Assembly (NCBI RefSeq): GCF_017874595.1
Contig: NZ_JAGILA010000002.1
Coordinates: 1,240,001-1,304,000, forward strand
Direction: 5' to 3'
DNA length: 64,000 nt
DNA from: Sinorhizobium kostiense
Lineage (GTDB): Bacteria; Pseudomonadota; Alphaproteobacteria; Rhizobiales; Rhizobiaceae
Shown here piece by piece: positions 34,701 to 43,819 of the stretch. Position 1 is the first letter of the stretch, and each line of letters begins with the position of its first letter. Under the pieces are notes generated by a model. That model searched no databases. It worked only from the letters and a program-made list of their open reading frames with translations, and was not told the DNA's origin. Made by a program: the position numbers and the translations under genes.

Positions 34701-34781
34701 GTTGAGCGGCGGGATGGCGTGGAACGCCCGGAAGATGAAGCCCGAGCCGTCGACGAGAAAGAGATGATCACCGTTTTTCAT
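31767..34781 (-). CDS. polA: DNA polymerase I
   Basis: A 1004-aa polymerase with all three activities. The 5'-3' exonuclease is N-terminal (LFLVDGSGFIFRAFHA, YEADDLIATYA, MTGDSTDNVPGIPGIGPKTA). The 3'-5' exonuclease appears intact (VGFDTETTSLDPM, with a later YDYLVMKRHG). The polymerase motifs are A SADYSQIELRVLAHVA, B RRAKAINFGIVYGIS and C LLQVHDELIFEV. Start at ATG 34781 (MKNGDHLFLVDGSG); upstream in-frame sequence lacks family character. It is transcribed away from the small RNA candidate in the same intergenic region. Confidence 0.96.
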   Translation of the reverse strand: MKNGDHLFLVDGSGFIFRAFHAIPPLNRKSDGLPVNAVAGFCNMLWKLLTDARDTSVGVTPTHFAVIFDYSSKTFRNGLYDQYKANRTAPPEDLIPQFGLIRHATRAFNLPCIEKEGYEADDLIATYARLAEEAGADVTIISSDKDLMQLVTPRVAMYDSMKDKQITIAEVIEKWGVPPEKMIDLQAMTGDSTDNVPGIPGIGPKTAAQLLEEFGDLDTLLARAGEIKQQKRRESIIANADMARLSRELVKLDKHTPLDVPLEDLRLDSQDGPKLIAFLKTMEFNALTRRVAAATDTDAEAIEPAHVPIEWGAQAHGPDLDVGEAAGPPPSRQSTSAVPPRGDAAKAAVPFLSRGQEIERAEATPAGLAEARAEYFAKAPFDHSTYVTVRDIATLERWIADARDAGLVGFDTETTSLDPMRAELCGFSLAIADYSFDPLGARIRAAYVPLTHKNGAGDLLGGGLLENQVPAVEALSRLKVLLEDASVLKVAQNLKYDYLVMKRHGITIRSFDDTMLMSYVIDAGKGAHGMDQLSERWLGHAPIVYKDIAGSGKASVSFDLVDIDKATAYAAEEAEVTLRLWHVLKPRLAAKGLTRVYERLERPLVAVLARMEERGITVDRQILSRLSGDLAQGAAALEDEIYRLAGETFTIGSPKQLGDILFGKMGFPGGSKTKTGQWSTSASVLEDLAAAGHELPRKIVDWRQLTKLKSTYTDALPGFVHPETKRVHTCYALAATTTGRLSSSEPNLQNIPVRTAEGRKIRTAFVATPGHKLVSADYSQIELRVLAHVADIPQLRQAFADGVDIHAMTASEMFGVPVEGMPSEIRRRAKAINFGIVYGISAFGLANQLSIERSEAGEYIKRYFERFPGIRDYMENTKAFAREHGYVETIFGRRAHYPDIRSSNPSMRAFNERAAINAPIQGSAADIIRRAMVKMEPALEKAKLSARMLLQVHDELIFEVEDGEIDRAIPVIVSEMEQAAMPALEMKVPLKVDARAAHNWDEAH

Positions 34782-34990
34782 GCGGCCATGGATAGCGCGA
34801 GGGAAGAGAAAGGTCCATTGCGGTTTTGCTCGCAAATACGGACCCTCATTGCTATTTTTCCGCTTGGCAGCTCGGTGGTTATGCCCGACTTACGGCCGTC
34901 GATCCTGTCACGGAAACGTTACGCATTTGTAATGCGCGATTCAGTCGGACAATCCTTGAAAAGCCACATTTGAATCCTCAAATCTTGTCG

Positions 34991-35140
34991 AGCGGCACTA
35001 AAACGATGCCGTCGTCTGGTGATTGGCCTGTCCCCCGCCCACACCAGATGTGGACAAAGGCCTCATCCCCCTCTCCGGGCCTTTGTCCCGCTTTCAAAGA
35101 GCCGCCACGGTGCCGCCTCCGCACCGTGGCGCTTTTGTTT
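34991..35140 (+). ncRNA. Candidate trans-encoded small RNA (alpha-r7/Smr7C-like)
   Basis: Three hairpins in order: CCACA-CCAGA-TGTGG (35039-35053), ACAAAGGCC...GGCCTTTGT (35054-35086) with a C/U-rich loop CATCCCCCTCTCC, and a terminator GCCACGGTGC/GCACCGTGGC (35104-35130) followed by GCTTTTGTTT. A CTTGAA box at 34955 and TCAAAT at 34978 (17-nt spacer) could be a promoter placing the 5' end near 34990, for a length of about 150 nt. The polA-marR position and the length agree with Smr7C of S. meliloti as I recall it. The rest of the 456-nt gap shows no gene. Confidence 0.72.
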
Positions 35141-35237
35141 CAGGCGAGCGGCCGGGCTCAAGCCATCGTGAATTCCCAGGAAACCCAGTGCCTGCTTTGT
35201 AACTTGTCATCGATCCGATTACGGCCTAGGCATAGAC

Positions 35238-35678
35238 ATGGCCTTCAATCGTATGGAATCTGCGACCTACCTGGCCAGCCTGCTGGCAAAGAGCTTCTCG
35301 CGCGCCCTGCAGGAGCGAGGACAGAAGCTCGGCTTCGCGCCCGGCCAGTTTCCTATCCTGCTGGAACTCTGGGCCGAGGACGGGCTGACGCAGAAACAAT
35401 TGCTCGACCGCCTCGATGTCGAGCAGGCGACGCTCGCCAATACGCTTGCCCGAATGGAGCGGGACGGCCTTATCCTTCGCCGCAAGCATCCGACCGACAA
35501 GCGCTCGCAACAGATCTTCCTCTCGGATCGCGGCCGCGAAATAGAGGCGGCGGCGAAGGAAGCGGCGGCCGCGGCGGAGCAATCGCTGCTTTCCGGTTTC
35601 CGCCGTTTCGAGAAGGAATTGATGCTCGAATACATGCGCATGGTCCTCGCCAACTCTGCACGCGGCAACAGCGCTTGA
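35238..35678 (+). CDS. MarR-family transcriptional regulator
   Basis: A 146-aa winged-helix regulator: FAPGQFPILLELWAEDGLTQKQLLDRLDVEQATLANTLARMERDGLILRRKHPTDKR, here the recognition helix is VEQATLANTLARMERDG and the wing RRKHPTDKRSQQIFL. MarR proteins usually sense small aromatics or oxidants and repress adjacent genes. Upstream lies the small RNA candidate; downstream, in the same direction, a peptidase gene with a palindrome in its 5' region that could be a target. Target and ligand are unknown. Confidence 0.92.
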   Translation: MAFNRMESATYLASLLAKSFSRALQERGQKLGFAPGQFPILLELWAEDGLTQKQLLDRLDVEQATLANTLARMERDGLILRRKHPTDKRSQQIFLSDRGREIEAAAKEAAAAAEQSLLSGFRRFEKELMLEYMRMVLANSARGNSA

Positions 35679-35730
35679 GCATTAGCGCGTCCGCCATCGA
35701 CAATTTATCGTTGCATCAAAAGTTTTTACT

Positions 35731-35747
35731 TAAAGCGGTACGCTTTA
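35731..35747. promoter_or_regulatory. Palindrome upstream of the M20 peptidase
   Basis: TAAAGCG-GTA-CGCTTTA: perfect 7-bp arms with a 3-nt centre, in an AT-rich stretch (35700-35760) between marR and the peptidase gene. Size and position fit a MarR-type operator; binding is unproven. Confidence 0.5.
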
Positions 35748-35786
35748 GGCTCTAGGTTCGCCCGCGAAACCCACGCAAGGATTCGC

Positions 35787-37178
35787 ATGATGGCAGTTAT
35801 CACTCCGGTTCTCGAACGCGCTGACGCCAATCTACCGCAAAGCCTCGATCGCCTCTTCGACCTCGTCCGCATTCAATCCATTTCCACCGACCCGGGCTTC
35901 AAGGCCGAATGCCGAAAGGCGGCCGAATGGCTGGTAGCGGAATTGAGGGCGCTGGATTTCGATGCCTCGCTGCGGGAGACACCCGGACATCCGATGGTGG
36001 TCGGCCATCATGCCGGCGCGAACCCAAGCGCCCCGCATCTACTCTTCTACGGCCATTACGACGTTCAGCCGGTCGACCCCCTGGACCTGTGGGAGGCGCC
36101 GCCTTTCGAGCCGGCACTCAAGGAAGTGGAGCCCGGGCAAAAGGTGATCACCGGCCGCGGAACCTCCGACGACAAGGGACAGTTGATGACCTTCGTCGAG
36201 GCGCTGCGCGCCTACAAGGAGACGAAGGGATCGCTTCCGTGCCGCATCACCATTCTTTTCGAGGGTGAAGAGGAATCCGGCTCTCCCTCGCTGAAACCCT
36301 TTCTCGAGGCGAATGCCGCCGAGCTCAAGGCGGATTACGCATTGATCTGCGACACAGGCATGTGGGACCGCGAGACGCCGGCGATTTCCGCGGGCCTGCG
36401 CGGTCTCGTCGGGGAAGAGGTGGTTGTCAAGGCGGCGGATCGCGACCTGCACTCCGGCCTTTACGGCGGAGCGGCGGCAAACCCGATCCACATCCTGGCC
36501 GGTATACTCGCCGGCCTGCATGACGGGACCGGCCGCGTGACGCTCGAAAATTTCTACGACGGCGTCGAGGAGACCCCCTCCGACATCAGGGCGATGTGGA
36601 GCAAGCTCGACAGAACGGCGGAGAAATTCCTCGGAGAGGTCGGCCTCTCGATCCCTTCGGGCGAAAAGGGCCGGTCGGTACTCGAACTGACCTGGGCACG
36701 GCCGACGGCGGAGGTCAACGGCATCGTCGGCGGCTACACGGGCGAAGGTTTCAAGACGGTGATCGCGTCCCAGGCCTCCGCCAAGGTTTCATTTCGTCTC
36801 GTCGGCAGGCAGGATCCCGGGAAAATCCGGGAGAGCTTCCGCGCCTACGTCCGCGCCAGGATCCCGGCTGATTGTTCGGTCGAGTTCCACCCCCATGGCG
36901 GTTCTCCGGCGATACAGCTTCCCTACGATTCGGCGCTCCTCAACACCGCCAAGGCCGCACTGTCGGAGGAATGGCCCAAGCCCGCCATTGTCATCGGCAT
37001 GGGCGGTTCGATCCCGATCGTCGGCGACTTCCAGAAAATGCTTGGCATGGAATCGTTGCTCGTCGGCTTCGGACTTGCCGACGACCGCATTCATTCGCCC
37101 AACGAGAAATACGAGCTCACGTCCTTCCACAAGGGAATTCGCTCCTGGATCCGCATTCTCGACGCGCTCGCCGCATGA
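35787..37178 (+). CDS. M20-family metallopeptidase/dipeptidase
   Basis: A 463-aa M20 peptidase. Metal-site motifs are YGHYDVQPVDPLDLW (His and Asp, with the catalytic Asp two residues on), GRGTSDDKGQLMTFVEAL (bridging Asp) and LFEGEEESGSPSLKPFL (catalytic Glu-Glu). A dimerisation domain of about 110 residues interrupts the catalytic domain, and GMGGSIPIVGDF with the C-terminal RIHSPNEKYE completes the site. The fold and length match the cytosolic dipeptidase (PepV/CNDP-like) group. Two in-frame ATGs (35787, 35790) follow AAGGATT. Confidence 0.92.
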   Translation: MMAVITPVLERADANLPQSLDRLFDLVRIQSISTDPGFKAECRKAAEWLVAELRALDFDASLRETPGHPMVVGHHAGANPSAPHLLFYGHYDVQPVDPLDLWEAPPFEPALKEVEPGQKVITGRGTSDDKGQLMTFVEALRAYKETKGSLPCRITILFEGEEESGSPSLKPFLEANAAELKADYALICDTGMWDRETPAISAGLRGLVGEEVVVKAADRDLHSGLYGGAAANPIHILAGILAGLHDGTGRVTLENFYDGVEETPSDIRAMWSKLDRTAEKFLGEVGLSIPSGEKGRSVLELTWARPTAEVNGIVGGYTGEGFKTVIASQASAKVSFRLVGRQDPGKIRESFRAYVRARIPADCSVEFHPHGGSPAIQLPYDSALLNTAKAALSEEWPKPAIVIGMGGSIPIVGDFQKMLGMESLLVGFGLADDRIHSPNEKYELTSFHKGIRSWIRILDALAA

Positions 37179-37202
37179 GGCCGTGCGGCGTCGTGGCCAC
37201 TC

Positions 37203-37304
37203 GCATGTCTCGTTGGATCGACTTCGATTTCAGGACAAAGACATGCAGCGGTTGAAAGTGCTACAGCGAGCTTTGCCCGTCCGATAAGACGCGCGGCGCT
37301 GTAG
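37203..37304 (-). repeat. RIME-like element, copy 2
   Basis: Read on the minus strand: CTACAGCGCCGCGCGTCTTA, TCGGACGGGCAAAGCTCGCTGTAG, then a CACTTTCAACCGCTGCATGTC module and a degenerate far arm ending ACATGCGA. Same two-module order as copy 1, in the opposite orientation, just after the peptidase gene. The remaining stretch to 37554 shows no gene I can support. Confidence 0.8.
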
Positions 37305-37554
37305 CCATGCTCCGCCATACGGCTTCGAGATTGCCGTGATCACGCGATATCACGCATCGCTGCTTGACCTGCCGGCCCCAGGATGCTTCCCTTTTCTAAA
37401 ACACAGGACAAATGGGAAGTGGGCTATTGGCAAGGGTAAAGACCGAGACTGCGCGCCTTGGGCGCGATCCCTTCGGTGCGCGGTACGGCAATGATGATTC
37501 CTGTCGCGCCCTGCCATGGGCTTCTCTCGCTCTAGCCGATCCCCAGAAGCCGGT

Positions 37555-38502
37555 ATGAAACGGGCAAGCAGATATTTCTGGCCCGTGATCGGGCTGGCGG
37601 CGATTCTTTTGTCGGTAAACGCGCTCTATCACGAATTGCGCGGCCTTTCTCTCGACGAATTCGTCGCGAGCTTCCAGGCGATTTCCTTGGAAAGCTGGCT
37701 GCTTGCCATCGGATCGACATTGGTCGCCTATGCGGCCCTTGCCGCTTACGACCGACTGGCGCTCGACCATCTCGGCCACCGCATCTCTCTCTGGTTCATT
37801 ACGATCTGTTCGTTCACAACTTATGCATTGTCACACAATCTCGGCGCCTCGGTATTTTCCGGGGCGGTGGTGCGCTATCGCGCCTATCGATCGAAGGGCC
37901 TGACCCCGGGCGAGGTCGGCGTGCTCGTCGCCTTCTGCTCTTTCACTTTCACCCTCGGCACGCTGATGCTGTCCGCTGTGGTGCTCCTGTTGAAACCTGA
38001 CATCATCGAGCGCTTTGCGGAGTTCCTGCCGCTCGAAATGTCGCTGACGACCGGCGTCCTCATCCTGGCACTGATCGGCCTTTACGTGCTTGGAAGCATG
38101 GTCGGACTCCGGCCGCTGCGCACGCGGTGGTTCCAGCTCTACTATCCGAGGCCGCGTATCGTCGTCAGGCAGTTGATCATCGCGCCCCTCGAACTGCTCG
38201 GAGCCGCCGGCATCATCTATTTCGCGCTGCCTGAAGTCGGCAATCCCGGATATGTCGTCATCCTCGGGATCTTTCTTGCCTCCTTCTCCGCCGCGCTGCT
38301 CTCGCATGCACCGGGTGGCCTCGGCGTCCTCGAGCTCGTCTTTATCGCCGCGCTGCCGGAAATGGATCCGGCCGACGTCCTTGCTGCGCTTGCGATCTTT
38401 CGGCTCCTCTACCTTGTCATCCCCTTCGCGATGGCCCTCGTCGTCATCTTCATCTTCGAGCACTCGCGGTTCCAGGAACAAAGGAACGAGCTAGGGTCGT
38501 AG
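37555..38502 (+). CDS. UPF0104/lysylphosphatidylglycerol synthase-like membrane protein
   Basis: A 315-aa polytopic membrane protein starting MKRASRYFWPVIGLAAILLSVNALY with about eight hydrophobic helices. The segments YALSHNLGASVFSGAVVRYRAYRSKGL, LLSHAPGGLGVLELVFI and FRLLYLVIPFAMALVV are characteristic of the UPF0104/YbhN family, which resembles the flippase half of MprF without the synthase domain. A role in lipid movement is plausible but unproven. An in-frame ATG at 37516 is possible; ATG 37555 gives a better N-terminus. Confidence 0.85.
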   Translation: MKRASRYFWPVIGLAAILLSVNALYHELRGLSLDEFVASFQAISLESWLLAIGSTLVAYAALAAYDRLALDHLGHRISLWFITICSFTTYALSHNLGASVFSGAVVRYRAYRSKGLTPGEVGVLVAFCSFTFTLGTLMLSAVVLLLKPDIIERFAEFLPLEMSLTTGVLILALIGLYVLGSMVGLRPLRTRWFQLYYPRPRIVVRQLIIAPLELLGAAGIIYFALPEVGNPGYVVILGIFLASFSAALLSHAPGGLGVLELVFIAALPEMDPADVLAALAIFRLLYLVIPFAMALVVIFIFEHSRFQEQRNELGS

Positions 38503-38602
38503 ACACGGTGACCAACGGAAGAAGCCGCTACTTTGGCGTGCGGCCGATCCGGTCAGGACGTGGCCGGTTCTTCAATCAAGGGCACGACCGGAGCCTTGGC
38601 AC

Positions 38603-38720
38603 AAAAAAGACCCCGAGCCGGGAGGAGGTGGCATCGGGGTCTTTAAACTGGGCCGGTTCCTGGGAGGAGGAGTGAACCGACCGATTATCGAGCGCCGCGG
38701 GAGGAGGTGCAGCGCTTCGA
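38603..38720 (-). ncRNA. Candidate small RNA with three CCUCCUCCC-loop hairpins (CcsR/'cuckoo'-like)
   Basis: Read on the minus strand, three consecutive hairpins each show CCTCCTCCC in the loop. Hairpin 1 has stem CGAAGCGC/GCGCTCG (38689-38719), hairpin 2 has GGTTC-type stem CGGTTC/GAACCG (38654-38679), and hairpin 3 has an 11-bp stem AAAGACCCCGA/TCGGGGTCTTT (38606-38644) that ends in six T residues and so doubles as the terminator. The motif is the exact complement of an extended Shine-Dalgarno sequence. The T-run exists only on the minus strand, which fixes the direction. The 5' end is not determined. Confidence 0.72.
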
Positions 38721-39136
38721 CAAGCAGGAATGTAAATCATTCCACCTGATTTAATTAGTGCCAATGTTGCATCGCAGCATTGCACCGGACGCAAATCGGA
38801 ACGCCTCATCAACTCCGCGACGCCTGGTTGGTTCCCTCATGCGGGCCGCTGTCCTTTGGCAATTCGCTTCTTGCTGTTCGTCGAAAGGCGAGACGGAGGA
38901 CGCAACATCTTGAAGGCACGGGGCTTTCACAGGCCGGTTCTTAACTCCCCCTTAAATTGCCGTATTTAGAGTTCACCGGATCGGCGCGAGCAGGCGGGAA
39001 CGAGTCGGCGCGGCGGCCGGAGCGGGATCAGGATGGCGCAGTTCTGCGAGCATTCCGCCTCCAACCTATCAGAATCGATGGCGTCGGCTCTCTTTGCACA
39101 CGCGATCATCGTGGCCCAGGAGACGTTCCTTCCGAT
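38721..39136. other. Intergenic region upstream of the penicillin-binding protein
   Basis: AT-richer sequence at 38725-38765 is probably the promoter of the minus-strand RNA; a TTGGCA-like box can be read on the minus strand. A second AT-rich patch near 38941-38975 may drive the downstream gene. I see no coding sequence here. Confidence 0.4.
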
Positions 39137-41335
39137 ATGGCGAACAGAAGATCAGGGCAACGGGTCGAACCTTCCTTCGGCGGCGACGATGATGGCGATT
39201 TGCGCGTCGACCCAAGCGACCGTATGGGCGGCAACGGGCCGAAGCGCACCCGCTCGCCGCAAAAGAAGCGACGGAAGACGCGGCCCCGGTCCGGTCGCAA
39301 CGGTGGCGGCCTTTTCACGCTAATGCGCCGTCTTTTCTACTGGTGCATCGTCCTTGGCATCTGGGGTGCGATCGGGGTCGGCGGACTGGTGCTCTATTAC
39401 GGAGCACGCATGCCGAGCGCAACGAGCTGGTCGATCCCGGAGCGCCCGCCGAACGTCAAGATCCTTGCGGTCAATGGCGACATCATCGCCAATCGCGGCG
39501 CGACCGGCGGTGAGGCGCTCGCGCTCGAAGACATGTCCCCCTACATCCCGCAGGCGGTGATCGCCATCGAGGACCGGCGCTTCTATTCGCATTTCGGCGT
39601 CGATCCCGTCGGGCTTGCGCGCGCCATGCTGACGAACCTCATGAGCGGCCGCATGGTGCAGGGCGGCTCGACGCTGACGCAGCAACTCGCCAAGAACCTG
39701 TTCCTTTCGCCGGAGCGCACGCTCGAGCGAAAGGTACAGGAGGTACTGCTCGCCTTCTGGCTCGAGCAGAAATACACGAAAGACCAGATCCTCGCGATGT
39801 ATCTCAACCGCGTCTTCTTCGGCTCGAACGCCTATGGCGTCGAGGCGGCGTCGCGACGCTACTTCAACAAGTCGGCACGGGACGTCAATCTCGGAGAGGC
39901 GGCGCTGCTTGCCGGCCTCCTCAAGGCGCCTTCGCGGCTTTCGCCGGCGCGTGACCCGGAGGCGGCAGAGGAGCGGGCGCAGGTGGTACTCGGAGCGATG
40001 CGCGAGGAAGGCTACGTCACCGATACCGAGATCAAGACGGCGATGTCGCAGACGCCAACCCGGGCGAAAAGCTTCTGGTCGGGGGCGGAGTATTACGTCG
40101 CCGACATGGTGATGGACCAGCTTCCCGGCATGATCGGCGAAGTCAATCAGGACCTGATCGTCGACACGACCATCGACCTGGCCCTGGAAAAGCAGGCCGA
40201 GGAGGTGATCGCCGAGATGCTCGAAGAGGAGGGCGGCAATCTCAACGCCTCGCAGGCGGCCCTCGTCTCCATCGATGGCACCGGTGCGATCCGGGCGCTC
40301 GTCGGCGGCAGGGACTATGCCGACAGCCAATTCGATCGCGCCTCCAGGGCGAGGCGCCAGCCGGGTTCCGCCTTCAAGCCCTTCGTCTATGCCGCCGCGC
40401 TCGAAATCGGCCGCACGCCGATGTCCGTTCGCAACGATGCGCCGGTCCGTATCGGAAACTGGACGCCGGAGAACTACGACCAGAAATATCGCGGCGAGGT
40501 GACGCTCTCCGATGCGCTCGCCAACTCGCTGAACACGATTGCGGCCCAGCTGGTGATGGAAGTCGGCCCGCAAAACGTGGTCAAGCTCGCGCATCGCCTT
40601 GGGATCGATTCCGAGCTGCAGGCGAATGCCTCGATCGCGCTCGGAACGTCGGAAGTGAGCCTGGTCGAGCTCACCTCCGCCTATGCGCCCTTCATGAATG
40701 GCGGCTTCAAGGCGACACCGCATGTGATCCGCCGCATCTCGACCGCCGACGGCACGGTGCTTTACGAGAACACCTATGACAATCCGCCGCGCGTCCTCGA
40801 CCCGGCGATCGTCAGCGAGATGAACCGGATGATGGTGGGCGTGCTGACGAATGGTACAGGCAAGAAGGCGCAGCTTCCGGATTGGGAGGCGGCCGGCAAG
40901 ACCGGCACGACGCAATCCTTCCGCGACGCGCTTTTCGTCGGCTATACCTCGAACCTGACGACCGGCGTTTGGTTCGGCAATGACGACGGCAAATCGATGA
41001 AGAAGGTGACGGGCGGCGGACTGCCCGCGAAGGCCTGGCACGATTTCATGGTCGCCGCACATGAGGGGCTCTCGCCTTCGCCGCTTTTCGGCACGACGGG
41101 CGTTGAGCCGGTCTTCGAGGGCGTCGATGGCGTAGCTGGCGGCCCCGACGGCATTCCAGGGGGCGATCCGGAGGGCTTCCCCGAACCGCCGCTCGCCGCC
41201 GGAGCGGTCGCAGCCGACCAGCCCCGCCCGGCAGGGGAGCCGACAGGGGGAAGTCCGGTGCCGCCGGCCGCCGTCGGCGAGGCGAGCGGGGCGACCCGCC
41301 GCACCACGCTGTTCGAGCTTTTGACCGGTGGTTGA
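39137..41335 (+). CDS. Class A penicillin-binding protein (PBP1A type)
   Basis: A 732-aa bifunctional peptidoglycan synthase. A basic cytoplasmic tail (KRTRSPQKKRRKTRPRSGR) precedes one transmembrane helix (FYWCIVLGIWGAIGVGGLVLYY). The glycosyltransferase domain has EDRRFYSHFGVD (catalytic Glu145), GGSTLTQQLAKNLFLSPERT and RKVQEVLLAFWLEQKY. The transpeptidase domain has SAFK (Ser411-Lys414), SLN and KTG (588-590). The C-terminal 90 residues are Gly/Pro-rich and of low complexity. ATG 39137 (MANRRSGQRVEP) is the only sensible start, though its ribosome site is weak. dnaK follows after 251 nt. Confidence 0.93.
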   Translation: MANRRSGQRVEPSFGGDDDGDLRVDPSDRMGGNGPKRTRSPQKKRRKTRPRSGRNGGGLFTLMRRLFYWCIVLGIWGAIGVGGLVLYYGARMPSATSWSIPERPPNVKILAVNGDIIANRGATGGEALALEDMSPYIPQAVIAIEDRRFYSHFGVDPVGLARAMLTNLMSGRMVQGGSTLTQQLAKNLFLSPERTLERKVQEVLLAFWLEQKYTKDQILAMYLNRVFFGSNAYGVEAASRRYFNKSARDVNLGEAALLAGLLKAPSRLSPARDPEAAEERAQVVLGAMREEGYVTDTEIKTAMSQTPTRAKSFWSGAEYYVADMVMDQLPGMIGEVNQDLIVDTTIDLALEKQAEEVIAEMLEEEGGNLNASQAALVSIDGTGAIRALVGGRDYADSQFDRASRARRQPGSAFKPFVYAAALEIGRTPMSVRNDAPVRIGNWTPENYDQKYRGEVTLSDALANSLNTIAAQLVMEVGPQNVVKLAHRLGIDSELQANASIALGTSEVSLVELTSAYAPFMNGGFKATPHVIRRISTADGTVLYENTYDNPPRVLDPAIVSEMNRMMVGVLTNGTGKKAQLPDWEAAGKTGTTQSFRDALFVGYTSNLTTGVWFGNDDGKSMKKVTGGGLPAKAWHDFMVAAHEGLSPSPLFGTTGVEPVFEGVDGVAGGPDGIPGGDPEGFPEPPLAAGAVAADQPRPAGEPTGGSPVPPAAVGEASGATRRTTLFELLTGG

Positions 41336-41444
41336 ACCGGCGATTGTCCCCCACTTGCGCGGGAGGAGAATTGCGGTGGCGAAACGACGTTTGCCAGAGT
41401 GCCGAAGGTGGCTTGCATTTGCCGCTGCTCGCCCCGCAGAATGC

Positions 41445-41473
41445 CTTGCAGTCCGAAACGCCGGTCCTTATAT
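41445..41473 (+). promoter_or_regulatory. Probable heat-shock (RpoH-type) promoter of dnaK
   Basis: CTTGCA at 41445-41450, then a 15-nt spacer and CTTATATA at 41466-41473, in the 251-nt gap before dnaK. The CTTG-type -35 element and position fit alphaproteobacterial heat-shock promoters. No CIRCE inverted repeat is seen. Confidence 0.5.
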
Positions 41474-41586
41474 ACGCCGCATCGACGCAGCCGCGGCTGC
41501 GCTGACTTTGAATGACCATCCCGTTAGGGGCTGTCCCATGAATGCCTGACCGGGGTTCCGACAGTCCGCTGCAAGGAGAGAACGAC

Positions 41587-43512
<1,926 letters not shown>

Positions 43513-43532
43513 GGCGGTCCTGTCGCAAACAG

Positions 43533-43558
43533 AGCCCGGGAGCGATCCCGGGCTTTTA
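43533..43558 (+). terminator. Rho-independent terminator after dnaK
   Basis: AGCCCGGGA (43533-43541) pairs with TCCCGGGCT (43546-43554) around GCGA, followed by TTTATC. A short U-tract suggests partial read-through toward dnaJ. Confidence 0.8.
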
Positions 43559-43819
43559 TCTTGCCCGAAGCAGCTGAGGCCGATTCACCAGGGCCGTCAG
43601 CCCGGCGGAAGAGTGGGCGACAGCCCGCTTCACGCGCCGGGAAGATTGCCCGTTACCGGGGGGCGGCAGCAAAAGCGAGATATTTGCGACAAAAACCACT
43701 CGGACGCCCGGCTTGACTATGGTATGGCGCTTTCAGGTTTACTAAATCCTGTGCAAGATATTCGCAGCGGTCGGATCCTTCGCGCTGGCAGGCCCTGTCA
43801 ACAGGACAATTGTTGAAGC
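43559..43819. other. dnaK-dnaJ intergenic region
   Basis: A CTTGAC hexamer at 43712-43717 is a perfect -35 of the alphaproteobacterial housekeeping type and may give dnaJ its own promoter; the -10 is unclear (AGGTTT at 43735 with a 17-nt spacer). No coding sequence or repeat is recognised. Confidence 0.4.

Noticed and set aside
34826..35755. 309-codon plus-strand frame spanning the small RNA and marR
   Set aside because: It crosses a strong terminator hairpin and marR in another frame; composition is not protein-like.
38606..38707. GGGAGGAGG triplet as ribosome binding sites or a repeat on the plus strand
   Set aside because: No start codons follow at the right distance, and the U-tract exists only on the minus strand, so the minus-strand RNA reading is preferred.
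38576..38812. 78-codon minus-strand frame over the triple-hairpin RNA
   Set aside because: No ribosome site or protein-like composition; the hairpins and terminator explain the sequence better.
39320..41062. 580-codon open frame opposite the penicillin-binding protein
   Set aside because: Arg/His/Asp-rich antisense shadow with no recognisable domain; the plus-strand gene has all catalytic motifs.
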